From NCBI RefSeq assembly GCF_030445035.2, contig NC_080680.1, positions 117,268,228 to 117,332,227 of the forward strand: DNA of 64,000 nucleotides, written 5' to 3'. Position numbers and translations under genes: made by a program. Positions 12,660 through 24,399 of this stretch are shown piece after piece (positions within the stretch are counted from its first letter, which is position 1; every line of letters begins with the position of its first letter). The notes below the pieces were generated by a model, which made no database searches, was not told where the DNA came from, and saw only the letters and a list, made by a program, of their open reading frames with translations. Origin of the DNA: Dasypus novemcinctus. Its lineage: Eukaryota > Chordata > Mammalia > Cingulata > Dasypodidae.

Positions 12660-12825
12660 ATAGTTTTTAAAATATTTTTATTTTGTTACCATTCATAACA
12701 ATCTAAAAATTTCCCTTTTAATTGTATTCAGATATATATTTCAGTGCTGTTAATTGCATTCACAATGTTGTGCTACCATTACCACCATTCATTACCAAAA
12801 TATTTCTATCATTCCAAATACTAAC
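12660..12825 (-). mobile_element. L1M-type LINE-1 3' UTR, first segment
   Basis: The plus strand reads as the complement of an L1M-type 3' UTR, with the block ttcacaatgttgtgctacca near 12760. The element continues after LTR copy 2, which is inserted at 12826. CTAAC at 12821-12825 is that LTR's target duplication. Confidence 0.75.
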
Positions 12826-13387
12826 TGTAGCTGTTTGATATGGTTACAAATTTCAAAAATAGATATTGGATTATGTGTGTAATCTGGTCTGTACCTGGGC
12901 ATGATTAAATTATGATTAGGGCTTTGATTGAGCCAAGTCATTCGGGCATTGAGTCCCCACGCAACCATTCACAGATAAAAGACATAGCAAAGGACAGAGT
13001 TGAGGGTTTTTGTTGTTGGAGTTTTGATGTTGGAGTTTTGATGCTGAAGCCTTAAGCTGGAGCCCCAGGAAGTAAGTTCCCAAAAGAAACAGAAGCAAGC
13101 CCCAGAAAGAGAGGAACACTGAGACCAGGCAGAAGCAAGCCCTGGGAAGAGAGGAACCCTGAACCCAGAGAGAAGCAAGACCTTGGAAGAGAGGAACCCA
13201 GGAGCCTGAACTGTCACAGACATCGGCAGCCATCTTGCTACAACACATGAAAATAGACTTTGGTGAGGGAAGTAACTTATGCTTATGGCCTGGCATCTGT
13301 AAGCTCCTATCCTAGAATAAATACCCTTTATGAAAACCAACCAATTTCTGGTATTTTGCATCAGCACCCCTTTGGCTGACTAATACA
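12826..13387 (+). mobile_element. Lineage-specific MaLR-like solo LTR, copy 2
   Basis: A clean reference copy of the family. It begins TGTAGCTGTTTGATATGG, has AATAAA at 13316-13321, and ends GGCTGACTAATACA. The flanking 5-bp duplication is perfect: CTAAC at 12821-12825 and 13388-13392. It interrupts the 3' UTR of a minus-strand L1M. The two overlapping minus-strand frames (12916-13296 and 12969-13367) are antisense to the LTR and have no domain, so they are not called as genes. Confidence 0.9.
13316..13321 (+). promoter_or_regulatory. Poly-A signal of LTR copy 2
   Basis: AATAAA lies about 65 bp before the LTR end, the position expected for R/U5 of a short retroviral LTR. Confidence 0.6.
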
Positions 13388-15482
13388 CTAACCATGTATA
13401 TTTTAAGCCTTACATTCCCATTTCCTATCACTATCCCATCCCCTATAAACTACGTTTTAGTTTCTGACTCTATGGACTTGCTAATTCTAACTGTTTCAAA
13501 TTAGTGGGATCATATATATTTGTTCTTTTGTATCTGGCTTACATGATATCTTCAAGGTTCTTCCATGTTATTGCATGTATCAGGACTTTATTCCTTTTTA
13601 TGGCTGAATAATATTCCATTGAACGTATATACCATATTTTGTTTATCCATTCATCAGTTGATGAACATTTGGGTTGCTTTAATATTTTGACAATTGTGAA
13701 TTATGCTGCTGTGAACATTGGTGTGCAATTGTCTGTTTACACCTCTACTTTCAGTTCTCCTGGGTATATACCTAGCAGAATCAATGGACTATATGGCAAC
13801 TCTATACTTAGCTTACTGAAGAGGTGCTAAACTCTCTTCCACAGTAGCTGCACCATTACATTCCCACCATCAATGAATGAGTGTTCCTATTTCTCTGCAA
13901 CCTCTTCATCACTTGTTATTTTGCATTTTTAAAAAATAGCAGCCATTCTAATGGTGTGAAATGGTATCTTATTGTGGTTCTGATATGCATTTCCCTGGTG
14001 GCTTATGTTGAGTATCTTTCTTTTGGGGGGCTGGGTTTTTTGTGTTTTGTTTTGTTTTTTTTCTTCTTTTTGATGTACCAGGCCTGGGAATTGAACTGAG
14101 TACCTCATATGGGGAAGCTGGCACTCAACCACTGAGACACATCGGATCCCCTTGAGTATCTTTTCATGTATTTTTAAGCTCTGTATATTTTCCTTGGAAA
14201 GATGTCCATTCAAGTCTTTTGCACATGCTTTAACTGTATTGTTTGTCTTTTTGTTAAGTTGAAGGATTTCATTATAAATTCTGGATATGAATCCTTTATG
14301 GGTATGTGATTTAGAAAGACTTTCTTCTTCCATTGTATAGATTCTCATTTTACTTTCATGAAAAAGTCTTTTGCGGAATAAAAGTTTTTAATTTTGGTGA
14401 GGCTCCATATATCTCTTTTTTCTTTTGTTTCTTGTGCTTTGGGTCTAAAATCTAAGAAATCATTGCCTACCATAAGGTCCTAAAGATGCTTTCCTACATT
14501 TTTCTTCTAAAAGTTTGATAGTTATAACTCTTATATTTAGGCCTTTGATTCATTTTGAGTTGATTTTTATATATGGTATGAGGGAGGGATCATCCCTCTC
14601 TTTTTTTTTTTTTTTCTTTTTTGCAAAATAGAGATCCAGGTTTTCCAGCACCATTTGTTGAAGAGACTATTGTTTCCCAATTGAGTGGTCTTTGCCACCT
14701 TGTCAAAAACCAGTTGACCATAAATGTGAGAGTTGTTTTCTGATCTCTCATTTCTATTCCACTGGTCTATATGTCTGTCCTTGTGCCAATATCATGTTGT
14801 TTTGATGACTGTGACTTTGTAATAAGCTTTAAGATTTGGAACTGTGTGCCCTCCAACTTCATTCTTCTTTTTCAAAATGGCCTTAGCTATTCAGGGCCCC
14901 TTATTCTTCCAAATAAATTTGATGATTGGCTTTTCAATTTCTGCAAAGAAGGCTGGGATTTTGTTTGGGATTGTACTGAATCTATAAATTGTTTTGGGTA
15001 GTATTGACATCTTAATGACATTTAGTCTTTCATCCAAGAACACAGACTATCATTCCATTTTTTAGGTCTTCTTTGATTTCTTTACCAATACTTTACAGTG
15101 TTCTGTATACAAGTCCTTTTGCATCCTTGGCTAGATTTATTCCTAGATGTTTGATTCTATTAGTTACTATTGTGTCTGGAATTTTTCACTTAATTTCTTT
15201 TTCTGGTTGCTTACTGCTTGTTTTTAGAAACACAAACATTGTGTGTTGGTCTTGTATCCCACCATTTTGCTGATTTTTTTCTTAACTCTAGGAGTTTTGT
15301 TGTGGATTTTTTAGGATTTTATGTATATAGGATCATATCATCTGTAAACAAGGAAAGTTTTACATCTTCCTTTCCAATTTAGATGCATTTTAGTTCTTTT
15401 TCTTACCTTATTTCTCTGACAAGAACCTCTAGTACAATGGTGAATAGCAGTGGTGACAATGGAAATTCTTGTCTTTTTCCTA
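13388..15482 (-). mobile_element. L1M-type LINE-1: 3' UTR and ORF2 C-terminal part
   Basis: This is the main body of a 5'-truncated minus-strand LINE-1. The plus strand shows in order the complement of the 3' UTR (ttatggctgaataatattcc near 13600), the ORF2 cysteine-rich and C-terminal region (ccagcaccatttgttgaaga near 14646; tggtctatatgtctgtcctt near 14763) and further ORF2. No long frame survives on the minus strand, so it is dead. A DAS SINE interrupts it at 14020-14151 and the array at 15483 ends it. Frames such as 13929-14348 are chance products. Confidence 0.85.
14020..14151 (-). mobile_element. DAS-type tRNA-Ala-derived SINE with target duplication
   Basis: A short minus-strand SINE: the tRNA-like head is the complement of 14080-14151, with a box-B-like ggttcaat derivative (ggaattgaactga on plus) and a T-rich tail side at 14036-14070. 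It is flanked by a perfect 12-bp duplication, TTGAGTATCTTT at 14008-14019 and 14152-14163, showing LINE-mediated insertion into the L1M. Confidence 0.9.
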
Positions 15483-15727
15483 ATGCATAGTAAGCATTAA
15501 ATGCACAGTAAGCATTAAAATGTAAAACATCATCATGATTAAGACGATGCATAGTAAGCATTAATGCATCATAGTAAGTAATGTAATGTATCATAGTAAG
15601 CATTAATGCATTTACATTTTAATCATCATAATAATGCATCATACTATGCATTTACATTAATGCATAGTATGCATTTTAATGCATAGTAAGCATTAAAATG
15701 TAAACCATCATCATGATCGTCATTATA
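15483..15727. repeat. AT-rich, partly self-complementary repeat array
   Basis: The unit atgcatagtaagcattaa recurs at about 15483 and 15679, with variants at 15547, 15590 and 15660. It is interleaved with inverted pieces (tttacattttaatcatcat against atgtaaaacatcatcatgat). The first and last blocks share about 40 bp in direct orientation. The internal part is inverted, so hairpins are possible. It lies exactly where the LINE-1 stops. I do not recognise a family. Confidence 0.75.
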
Positions 15728-16324
15728 CATTGAACAGGATGCACAAAGATGGAAAGTTCATTGGAACCTGCAAGTGGCATTTACAGGTAAAGATAGATGC
15801 CTCTAATCATAGTTTACATTTGTTTTCATCATTTACTCAGAATAAAGTCAAAGCATCTGTCAAAAGGTCTAAATATCTGAGATTTTACCTTATTTGCAAG
15901 CTACCAAGTTGGTGGGCCACAGTTACCTGGATAATGGCCTAAGACATGAGACTCCTGAGTCAGAGAAAAAGTACCTGATTACTCAGAGAATAAGCAGTCC
16001 TCACTTTAAATATGTATGAATATTCCTAAATTTATTATTATACTTATTTTCATTTGTGAGTAGTTTATTTCTACATTCTGTATATTTCAAGGATATTTTA
16101 TTTTATGATCTCCTTATTTAATACATAAATTTACTTCCAAAATGTATATGGTCTTACATAAAGAATGAAGATATACTTTTATTTTCAGCTTTTCTAATTA
16201 GTTGTAATATTTTCTCCTCTTTTAACACATAATAGAAATATTAATTTTCTCTGTAAAGTATATATAAAATTTTGATGTACACAGTTTACACTCAATGTGT
16301 GTCTCTTAAAAATGTTGGATTTCT
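15728..16324. other. Unassigned AT-rich DNA
   Basis: No recognisable gene or repeat. Frame 15730-15942 lacks coding evidence. Confidence 0.3.
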
Positions 16325-16435
16325 GGGTGGATGTTGTAGCTGACAGGTGTGTCTCTGGAGCCCTCAGGAGCACCAGTACCTGGGGTTGCATCTACTTTGG
16401 CTGTCTCTGGGATTCTGCTGAGAAGTGTGTAAGCG
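16325..16435 (-). mobile_element. LINE-1 3' UTR fragment
   Basis: About 110 bp closely matches 18125-18230 within the LINE-1 insert, sharing gtagccctcaggag-like and catctactttggctgtctct phrases in the same orientation. It is a fragment of the same LINE-1 3' UTR family, adjoining a TTCC tract. Confidence 0.65.
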
Positions 16436-16436
16436 T

Positions 16437-16504
16437 GTCTTCCTTCCTCCCTCCCTCCCTTCCTCTCTCCTTTCCTTCCTTCCTTCCTTCCTTCCTTTTT
16501 CCCC
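16437..16504. repeat. (TTCC)n / CT-rich microsatellite
   Basis: Tandem TTCC and TCCC units on plus. Overlapping minus-strand frames rich in Gly, Arg, Glu and Lys are low-complexity artefacts. Confidence 0.95.
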
Positions 16505-17184
16505 CATTTCAAGGTTCTGTTTGTAGTGACTTATTGAGTATCCTTTACCTAAACTTATCCCATCATTGTTAATCAATTTTCCCTGAAAAAAAAAAAAAGG
16601 GAGTCCTGGCTTAGAACTCAAGCTCATGCTCTACTCCATTAGGGTAAGTCTCTCTGGGTGTGTAATGTGCAAGAGCTTATTTTTACCAAGTTTTATAACT
16701 CCAGTCATTATACCACACTAAGTATGGTATTTGGAGCATGATGCCAACTATTTTCCACAATTCAGGTGAGAGATTGCAGTGTCCTATGCATGCCACCTAC
16801 TGTTACAGATGAGCCCCTGGTACCAACAAGATATTCCTTTATAATCTATAAATAACTATTCTAAGCCTTTTGGATGTTCCTTTCTCTTCCTATTTTTTCT
16901 TATTCCAAGGAAACCTCTTAGAATCAACCTCAGAATCTCAAGATAGGGCTTGCAGCATTCAAAGGATATTCTATTTTCTGGTGATAATAACTAAAATAAG
17001 TTATTTCTACACAGCTCACAATCTGAGCAGATTCTATGTTAGTTTATAACTTTTAATTCATATATTATTATTTTTAAAATAGTTCAATTTTTCAAGGCAA
17101 AAATTTGATTTCACTGCATAGTGCCTTTCCTCAGTCTTTATACATCACTCACATCCCATCAGGAAATATAAATCAACTTTAGGT
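16505..17184. other. Unassigned non-coding DNA with a short A-run
   Basis: No gene or confident repeat. A 13-base A-run occurs near 16586. Confidence 0.3.
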
Positions 17185-17229
17185 ATCTGTGGTAGGTTAT
17201 GTACCCCAATTTAGACATGTTCATAATCT
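17185..17229 (+). mobile_element. MaLR-type LTR, 5' part (split by LINE-1)
   Basis: The start of an LTR (ggtaggttatgtaccccaat) that continues at 19026. Its last 14 bases, ATGTTCATAATCTT at 17216-17229, are repeated where the LTR resumes. Confidence 0.7.
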
Positions 17230-19025
17230 TTTTTATTTTATTTTTATTTATTTTTTTAAACTAATTTTAAAAAAAAATTAACCTTTTTTTTAAAGATACA
17301 TAGATCACACACAATGCTACATTAAAAAATTTAAGAGGTTCCCTATAACCCACTCCCCAAACCCCCCACTCTTCCTAATCAACAACTTCTTTCATTAGTA
17401 TCGCACATTCATTGCAGTTGATGACTACATTTTGGAACACTGCTACACAGCATGGATTATAGTTTCTGTTGTAGTTTACACTCTCTCCCAGTATATTCAG
17501 TGGGTTATTACAGGATATATAATGTCAGGCGTCTGTCCCTGCAATGTCATTCAGGTAAACTCCAAGTCCCAAAAATGCCCACATATCACACCTCTTTTTT
17601 CCTCTTTCTTTCTTCAGCAACTCCAATGGTCACTGTCTCCACTTCAGTGATATAATTTATCTCATTGCTAGAGTCACAATAATTCTATAGTAGAAAACCA
17701 GTAAGTCCACTCTATTCCATATTTTATTCCTCCATTCTGAGGACCCTGGGATGGTGATGCCCACTCCACCTCTAAGTTGAGAGGGGGCTTAGATCCCACA
17801 TGGTTGATGGATGGAATTCTCCTGCTTGGAGCTGTAGATTCTCTCAGTTCCTTGGTGTAGTGGTTCACTATCCTCACCTCCTTGTTAGCTGACCTGGGCA
17901 AGTCCATTGAACTGCTGAGGCTCAGGGTCCAGCTGGTACATGGACAGTCTGGGGATTCAAGTCTCCTGGTCATACACCAATCCCAGCACAAGCACAGGTT
18001 AAGTAAAAGTGAAAGAAGAGGTAAGTGTAGAAAAGTCACATCTGAGTCCAACTTCATCACACGCAGGAGCACAAGTTCCAAAGTAGGGACCACAGGCAAG
18101 GCACTGAACTCCAGAGCCATCTGCTATGACTGTAGGACCTGTGTGTTTCTGTAGCCCTCAGGAGGACCACTACCTGGGACTGTATCTACTTTGGCTGTCT
18201 CTGAGATGCTGCTGAGATGTACATAAGTGTGACCTGTCTGATGACCTCCTGACTCATTTCGAAGTCTCTTAACCATGTAAACTCATTCGTCTTTACCATT
18301 TCCCCCTTTTATTCAAGATCTTTTTCTGTTTGCTTCACCAGTCGGTGCTCGGTAGTAATCCCTAAGCTCCAGGGAGGCTCCTCCCCGGAAGTCATGTTCC
18401 ACCCTGGGGGGTAGGTAATGCATTTACATGCTGAGTTTGGCTTAGAGAGTGGCCACAGTTGAGCAACATGGAGGCTCTTAGGAGGTAACATTTAAGCACT
18501 GTGCAGCTCAAGGCTTTGTTGAAATTTCAAGCACACAGGCCCATAAACATAGTCATCAGTATCAAGGGCCCATCACTGGACTATCCTTCTTCACCCATCT
18601 TTGCCCTTCCACTTGGAGGATTGCTGCTGTTCCACTGGGGGATGTGACAGAACTCCCCAGGATGGGAACTCAGCACTCCCTCAGTTGTTGTGTGTAACTC
18701 TACCCACTATGACAAAACCCAGGGAATATCCAAACATATCTATATACCCTATAGGCATGCCCTGGAGAACTCCCTCCTACCCATGCATCCCCCATCAATT
18801 AAACCCTACACCAGTGCTCCTCCTCTGCCATAGTTGAACCCCTCTGTGATTCAAAACTTCTTCAAAAATGAAGCCTAATGTATTGCCAAATTCAGTTAAT
18901 AGGAAAATGAAATAGTAAAGATAGGTTTAAAGATTGGAAATAAAATACATAATAATTTAGAAAAATTAAAATAAAGTAACAAATAAATTGGGGTATTAAA
19001 AAAATGAAAAATATCCATACCTCAT
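17230..19025 (-). mobile_element. 5'-truncated LINE-1 3' end inserted in an LTR
   Basis: A T-rich left edge (17230-17300) is the poly-A end of a minus-strand insertion. The body is the 3' UTR of the same LINE-1 family seen in sense at 22197-22490 and 52330-52950, for instance the complement of aatgtaacattaaaaaa near 17315 and the block 17690-17900. The insertion is bounded by a 14-bp direct repeat, ATGTTCATAATCTT (17216-17229 and 19026-19039), the hallmark of LINE-1 target-primed integration. Frames 17674-18120 (-) and 17882-18154 (+) have no ORF2 domain and are not genes. Confidence 0.85.
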
Positions 19026-19455
19026 ATGTTCATAATCTTAATCTCCATGCATGTGGGCGTGAACCCATTGTAATTAGGACCTCTTGAAGACAATATCTTT
19101 AGTTAAGTTTTCACAAACTGAAACTGGGTGGATCTTAACCTGGTTTACTGGATCCTTTTATAGAGAATAGGATAACATTTAAAATACATACATACATACA
19201 TACATACATACACACATATATAAAGAGAATGGGAAATCCCCTAAGGGAGAAAGGAGAGGACTTGCCATGTGACATGAGGTAGAGTGCAAGCCAAGGAATC
19301 CCAAGGGTTGCAGCATTCTGGTACCACAACTCTACTGACCCAGGGAGGAAGCCAGTCTTCTAGTTAATGAAGTCAGGAGCTGATAAATTCCTGTTGTTTA
19401 AACACAAACCAGTTTATGGTGTTTGTGGTAGCAGACTAGGCAAACTAAGACAGTA
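19026..19455 (+). mobile_element. MaLR-type LTR, 3' part
   Basis: Resumes the LTR begun at 17185, with gtgggcgtgaacccattgta, a purine-rich middle, and the end phrase agtttatggtgtttgtggta then gcagactaggcaaactaaga. A (CATA)n microsatellite at 19184-19220 has expanded inside it. Confidence 0.75.
19184..19220. repeat. (CATA)n microsatellite
   Basis: Tandem catacata units, with trailing cacacatata. Confidence 0.95.
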
Positions 19456-19930
19456 TTACATTAGATTTCCACTGTTGCATAACAAATTAGTAAAAATGTT
19501 GTGGCTTTATACAGCCATGTATCAACTCACAACTCCGTAATTACTGTCAGAAATCCTGGCAGGCTTGACTGGGTCCTGTGCTTAGAGACTCGCAAGTCTA
19601 AAATCAAGGTGTGAGCTTGACTGGGCTCCTCACTCAGGGTTCTGGGGAAGAGTCCACTGCCAAGTCCTTTCAGATTGTTTGCAGATCCAATTCTTTGCTG
19701 CTGGCTGTAGGTTTGAGGACTGCATTTCCTCAAGGGCTGTCACAAAGAGACCACTCTGTGGTCCTATAGGTTGCCCACATTCCTTAAAGCATATCCTCTA
19801 TTTTCAAAGCAGGAATAGCATGTTGTCTCTGACTTCCTTTGTTGCTATCAGTGGGAGTCAATTCTCTGCTTTTAAAAGACTCATGTGATTAATTTGGCTC
19901 ACCTAGATAATATTCTTTCTGATTAATGTG
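19456..19930 (-). mobile_element. Old MLT1-like LTR, antisense
   Basis: Phrases such as ttccactgttgcataacaaa at the left end and the following decayed body match the complement of an ancient MaLR LTR (MLT1-like). It directly abuts the sense LTR to its left. Frames 19527-19733 (-) and 19679-19888 (+) are not supported as genes. Confidence 0.6.
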
Positions 19931-20969
19931 AAGTCAATGTAAATCTATATTACACTGGAAAAAATCCCTGTTTTCCATGTAACAATATAATTATGGGTGT
20001 TACATCTCATAATATTAACAGTCTTGGGGATATAGCAGAAGATAGTTTGTCCTTTTCAGCAAAATTTCTATCGATATCAGCATCCATGTGCTATGTTAAT
20101 AGTTTCTATGTAATAGTATTAAAATATTAGGAAGAACTCATATACAACATTAAGCCATAATAGTAATTTAGATCACAATAACTATGTTGAAAGCTTTGAT
20201 GGGAAGTAGATTTCAATGAATTTTACTCCAAAAAATTCATTTAAGAGCCTAGACTCAATATTTTGCACTTTATTAGTAAATCCAAAATTATAAAGCACAG
20301 TTAAATCCATGTTGAGAAACATCAAATAAAACTTTGAATGAACGGAAAATTTTTAAGTCATGAGTTGTTCCAGTGCCAAATAGCAGGGAAATACTAGTTA
20401 CTTAATGCATACATTTTCAAAGCATTTACTAATAAAGAAGTAGCTAGATCCAAAAGCGTAAGAACTATTTTTAAATAAAGGACCACAGTGTTTAGAAAGG
20501 GATATGGGAATATTGGACTTGGTTTTTGTGTTTGTTTTTTATCCCCATCACTTTATGTATTTGAGTATTTGCTTATACTTAGCATAATGTCATTATGTGA
20601 AGCCCAAGTAATTTAAGTAGAAAGGTCAGGAAAAATTGAGAATCTTTAAAGATGTCTCTCCTAAATATGTAAGAGTAAATATCCCTTTTGCACTTTGTCC
20701 AACTGTCCTCTAATTTAAAAAAGGGGTTGGGGAGCAAAAATTGCAATAATCTATTTGGAAAAAAAATTGAAGACTGAAAGAAAGGATTTCAAAGATACTA
20801 TATAAAAGAATTAGTAACCTGTCATACCTTGAGAAATTGATACTCAATATGAATCACATTGGACACAATTTAAGGGAATGACTGGCGTTGACTCATTACA
20901 CACCCAAAAAATAATATTTGAGAAATAGAAATTGACAGAAAGTCTCTGATCATATAGGAAATTAGTGTA
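19931..20969. other. Unassigned non-coding DNA
   Basis: No repeat or gene recognised in this kilobase. Confidence 0.3.
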
Positions 20970-21095
20970 GGGGGGTTGTAGGATGGAAAGGGATAGAGAG
21001 GTGAACTTGCTCAAGGTCAGCCAGCTAGTACATGACGGTACCATGATTCAAACCCTGGCAGTATGCCTCCGTGCTCTAATGAATGTACTTCCCTC
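20970..21095 (+). mobile_element. MIR SINE
   Basis: The core order of a MIR is visible on plus: gaacttgctcaaggtcagcc, then agctagtacatgacgg, then gattcaaaccctggcagtat. This is an ancient tRNA-derived SINE shared by mammals. Confidence 0.85.
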
Positions 21096-21849
21096 AGGAG
21101 ATTTTGAATTGAAAGGGCTAAAGGGAACTCAGGAATAGCAGAAAGCAGAGTCACAGGAAGAAGCTCAAAATAATGGAATTAAATTAATATTTTCACTCTG
21201 TATTGTGTGGCCTTCTGCCCCACTCTACCACCTGGATGACTCCATAGAGGTATTACCTTCTCTCCAAATCCCAAAGACACATATTGGTAGGAGACCGGAG
21301 GATGCTTGCCTGAAGAAGCAAAACATCCTGAGTGGAAAGAATGTTCGTTATGTGCTGATTTGGGGGGTCTCAGAATGAAAAGATCAAGTTACTATATGAT
21401 CAACAAAAAACACATCAAATGACAAAGCTCACCCTATCAAGCTTTGTTTTCTTACTCTTAAATGAAAAAATCCAGGAAAGATTCACTAGAAATCTGAGAC
21501 ATAGTTCCAACATGACACTCATAAATACTACTTTTACCTAATTATTATACTAAAACGGAGGATAAAAGAAAAGAAAAAAATTAGTAATATCTCACAGGAT
21601 GAAAGGATATTGCACCTATAATATACAATCTGAATTTTACATCAAAGGTGTCTTAAGGAAACAATAAATAGTTCTTGAAAATTTCTGAGCATATGTCATG
21701 GAATTTTCAAATTTCAATAAATGGGTTAGAAGATAAATTGAGTTAATATCTCAGAAAGTACCACACGACAGCACAGAGATTAAACAGAAGACAAAAAATG
21801 ATAAGTAGAGGGTCTTTTTGCTAGTAAATACTAGCAATTTTTCTGAACT
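21096..21849. other. Unassigned non-coding DNA
   Basis: No gene or recognised repeat. Confidence 0.3.
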
Positions 21850-22192
21850 CTTATAATTTCCATTTGTTTGCCTATAGATGCTTTTGGATTTTCCTTATGG
21901 ATCAGTATATATTTGGGAATAATTTCGGTATAAATTAATAGCTTCCAGTCTTCTTCCCATGCTTGTTTCCTGTTGTACTACTCTGGTCAGGGCTTTCTAT
22001 ACAAGGCTGAATGGTAACAGTGATAAGTGGAATCCTTACCCTCCTTCTGATTTTAATAATGATATTGTCAAAGTTTCACTAGTAAGTGTGTTTGCTAATA
22101 TTTGTGATGTTTTATTATTTTGTTCAAATAAAGGAGATCATGTTATATTTTACTTTTCAGAGAGTTCTCTCAGAAAGGTTGCTGAGTTTTAA
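21850..22192 (-). mobile_element. LINE-1 ORF2 fragment, antisense, first segment
   Basis: Complement of decayed ORF2 (for example ggctgaatggtaacagtgat near 22003). It continues after the LINE-1 3' UTR inserted at about 22193. The small plus frames 21959-22192 and 22086-22331 are antisense to it. Confidence 0.6.
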
Positions 22193-22492
22193 AAAATGTG
22201 ATGTGGGGGCATTTTCGGGGGTTGGATTTGTCCTGGGTGCTGCTGCAGGGACAGTTACTGGACATTGTATGTCCTCCCATGGCCCACTGGGTAGACTGTG
22301 GGAGAGTGTGGGCTATGGTGTGGACCATTGACCATGAGGTGCAGTGGTGCTCAGAGATGTATTCACCAAGTGCAATGAATGTCTCATGATGATGGAGGAG
22401 GTTGTTGTTATGGGGGAAGGAGTGGGTTGGGGGGGTGGGGGGACCTCATATTTTTTTAATGTAACATTAAAAAAATAAAGACAAAAATGCTG
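22193..22492 (+). mobile_element. LINE-1 3' UTR fragment, sense, with G-rich tract
   Basis: A short, 5'-truncated LINE-1 3' end: gatgtgggggcattttcggg at the start, a G-rich tract at 22411-22442, then aatgtaacattaaaaaaata ending in A-rich sequence. It is closely similar to 52650-52945. It sits within antisense ORF2 sequence, and tgctgag flanks both sides as a possible partial target duplication. Confidence 0.8.
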
Positions 22493-24010
22493 AGAAAGTC
22501 CTTTTTATTAAAATGGTTGATGAACTATACAGGTAAATTTTCTGATGTTTGTAATAAACTTCCATTTTTGGAATAAATTCTGGTTACTTATATTGAATTA
22601 TTGATTGTTTTTTTAATAGATCGAATTCTGTTTGATATTATACATACTCATCGCTTTAAGATTTTTCTTATTTATTAATAAATGAAATTATCAATACCTT
22701 AATTTTGTTGTATTTGTTTGATTTTTTTTTATCAAGGCTATGCTATAATCATAAACTGTGTGGGTTCAGTTTTCTCCTTTTACTGTCATCTGAAAGGCAG
22801 TACAAGATAGGGTTATTCTGTCCCTCAAAAGTCTGGGGAAGGCACTTATAAGATTTTTGGAAATTGTGCATTTTAGTAAAGGAAGATGGAAATATTTGAT
22901 GAGCAATTCAGTTCCCTTAGTTTCTCTACATCTTCTTGGCTAAATTTTGGTGATATGCATATTTCTAAAAAATTGTTCATTTATTTTGTTTGATTTGTTG
23001 GTATAAAGTTGGTCATTGCTTTCTTTTAGGTTTTTTACATCTTTATCTTTAATTATACCCTCCTATTTTCTTTAACATTCATTATTTGTATCATCACTTT
23101 TGTTCTTAATCAATATTGGCAGAGTTTTCTTTGTTTTTTAATCTTATCTAAGAGTCGTATTTTATTGACATCTTGGTTTTCCATTTGAGCTTGTAATAAT
23201 GCTTCTCACATCTTACATATTTTTTTTTACCTCTACTTTTCTTGGGTTGATTCAATGCTATTTTTTTCCTAGAGTTTTGAGTGAAAATATATATTTATTT
23301 ATTTGTGATAATGATATTCAATGCTATAATTTGTGCAGTAAATACCCTTTACCCATTTAACATACATACTACAAATATTGCTATATAAGACTGTCATTGT
23401 TCATCTTTAAGTATTTTATGATATCTATTCTTATTTCCTCTTTCGTATAACTTAGAAACTCTTCAGTATAACTTAGAAATGATTTTGTTACCAAAAATAC
23501 AGTTTGGATTACAAATACATTAAAATTTAGTTTATTTAATTTCTGTTTTGAAAGCAAATGTAGATTCTATAGTATTGACTTTTAGGACATATACTAAAAG
23601 TTGTAGTGACTTAATACAGCCTTTTTTTGTTTAAAATTGTTTATGCTTTAAAAAGAGTATATTCTAAATCTGAATGTGTATAAAATGGGTCAAATTTATC
23701 AATAAACTAAAAATATCCTTTGTTGTTTTTCTATTAAATATTTTAGTTATGAATGCATCAATCTGGTAGTATCAGTCATGGTCCCTTTGTAACTGTGATA
23801 CTTTTGCTTAATAAATTTCCAGATTATGTTGTCAGGAGTATAAGTGTTCATAGGCTAAAATGCCTCTTGTTTTTTCCTCCTATCATTGTTTGTCTCTATC
23901 ACTTGTAAAACATGCTTTAATTACTTCTTGCTAATACTAATTGTTTTACCAACTTTTATTTGTTTAATAACATCTAGTTTATGTTTTCTAATAATTAATT
24001 TTGAAGCTTG
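22493..24010 (-). mobile_element. LINE-1 ORF2 fragment, antisense, continued
   Basis: Complement of decayed ORF2 running across AT-rich DNA, with recognisable pieces near 22560-22640, 23030-23110 and 23740-23830. No open frame of note remains on the minus strand. The right boundary is approximate. Confidence 0.55.
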
Positions 24011-24399
24011 TTCTAAAAATATGGCTTCTGTAGGTGACATGTAACTAGGTTTAAAGCAAAAGCAGCAATCTATTGGTTCTGATTTTTAGTATATGATTTT
24101 ATTATGTTTTTAATGCATGTATAGTTATTGCTATTATTTTATGTTTTAGGCTTACTTTTTTATAAAAAACTATGTTAGATATAAACCATATGACATAAAA
24201 TTCATTTTAAGTGTAAAACTTAATGATTTTAGTAAATTCACACAGTTTAACAACCATGGCAATCTTTTTAGAACACTTCTGTGTCCCCCAAAGAGATTTC
24301 ATGCCCATTTACAGTCAAATCTCTGTCTCACCTGTAGCCCCAGGAAGAAACTAATCTATATAGTCATTCATTATAGCACAGTAGATATTGAGATATATA
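24011..24399. other. Unassigned AT-rich DNA
   Basis: No gene recognised; possibly more decayed LINE sequence. Confidence 0.3.

Noticed and set aside
12916..13367. Two overlapping minus-strand frames of 126 and 132 codons
   Set aside because: They are antisense to LTR copy 2. Similar frames recur at copies 1, 3, 4 and 6 because the LTR is repeated, not because a gene is.
15483..15727. A CRISPR-like repeat array
   Set aside because: Units are irregular and inverted, spacers are not of constant length, and the host is a mammal.
16306..16627. Charged low-complexity minus-strand frames
   Set aside because: They arise from the (TTCC)n microsatellite.
17674..18120. A 148-codon minus-strand frame
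   Set aside because: It lies in LINE-1 3' UTR sequence repeated at 52330-52560, with no ORF2 motif.
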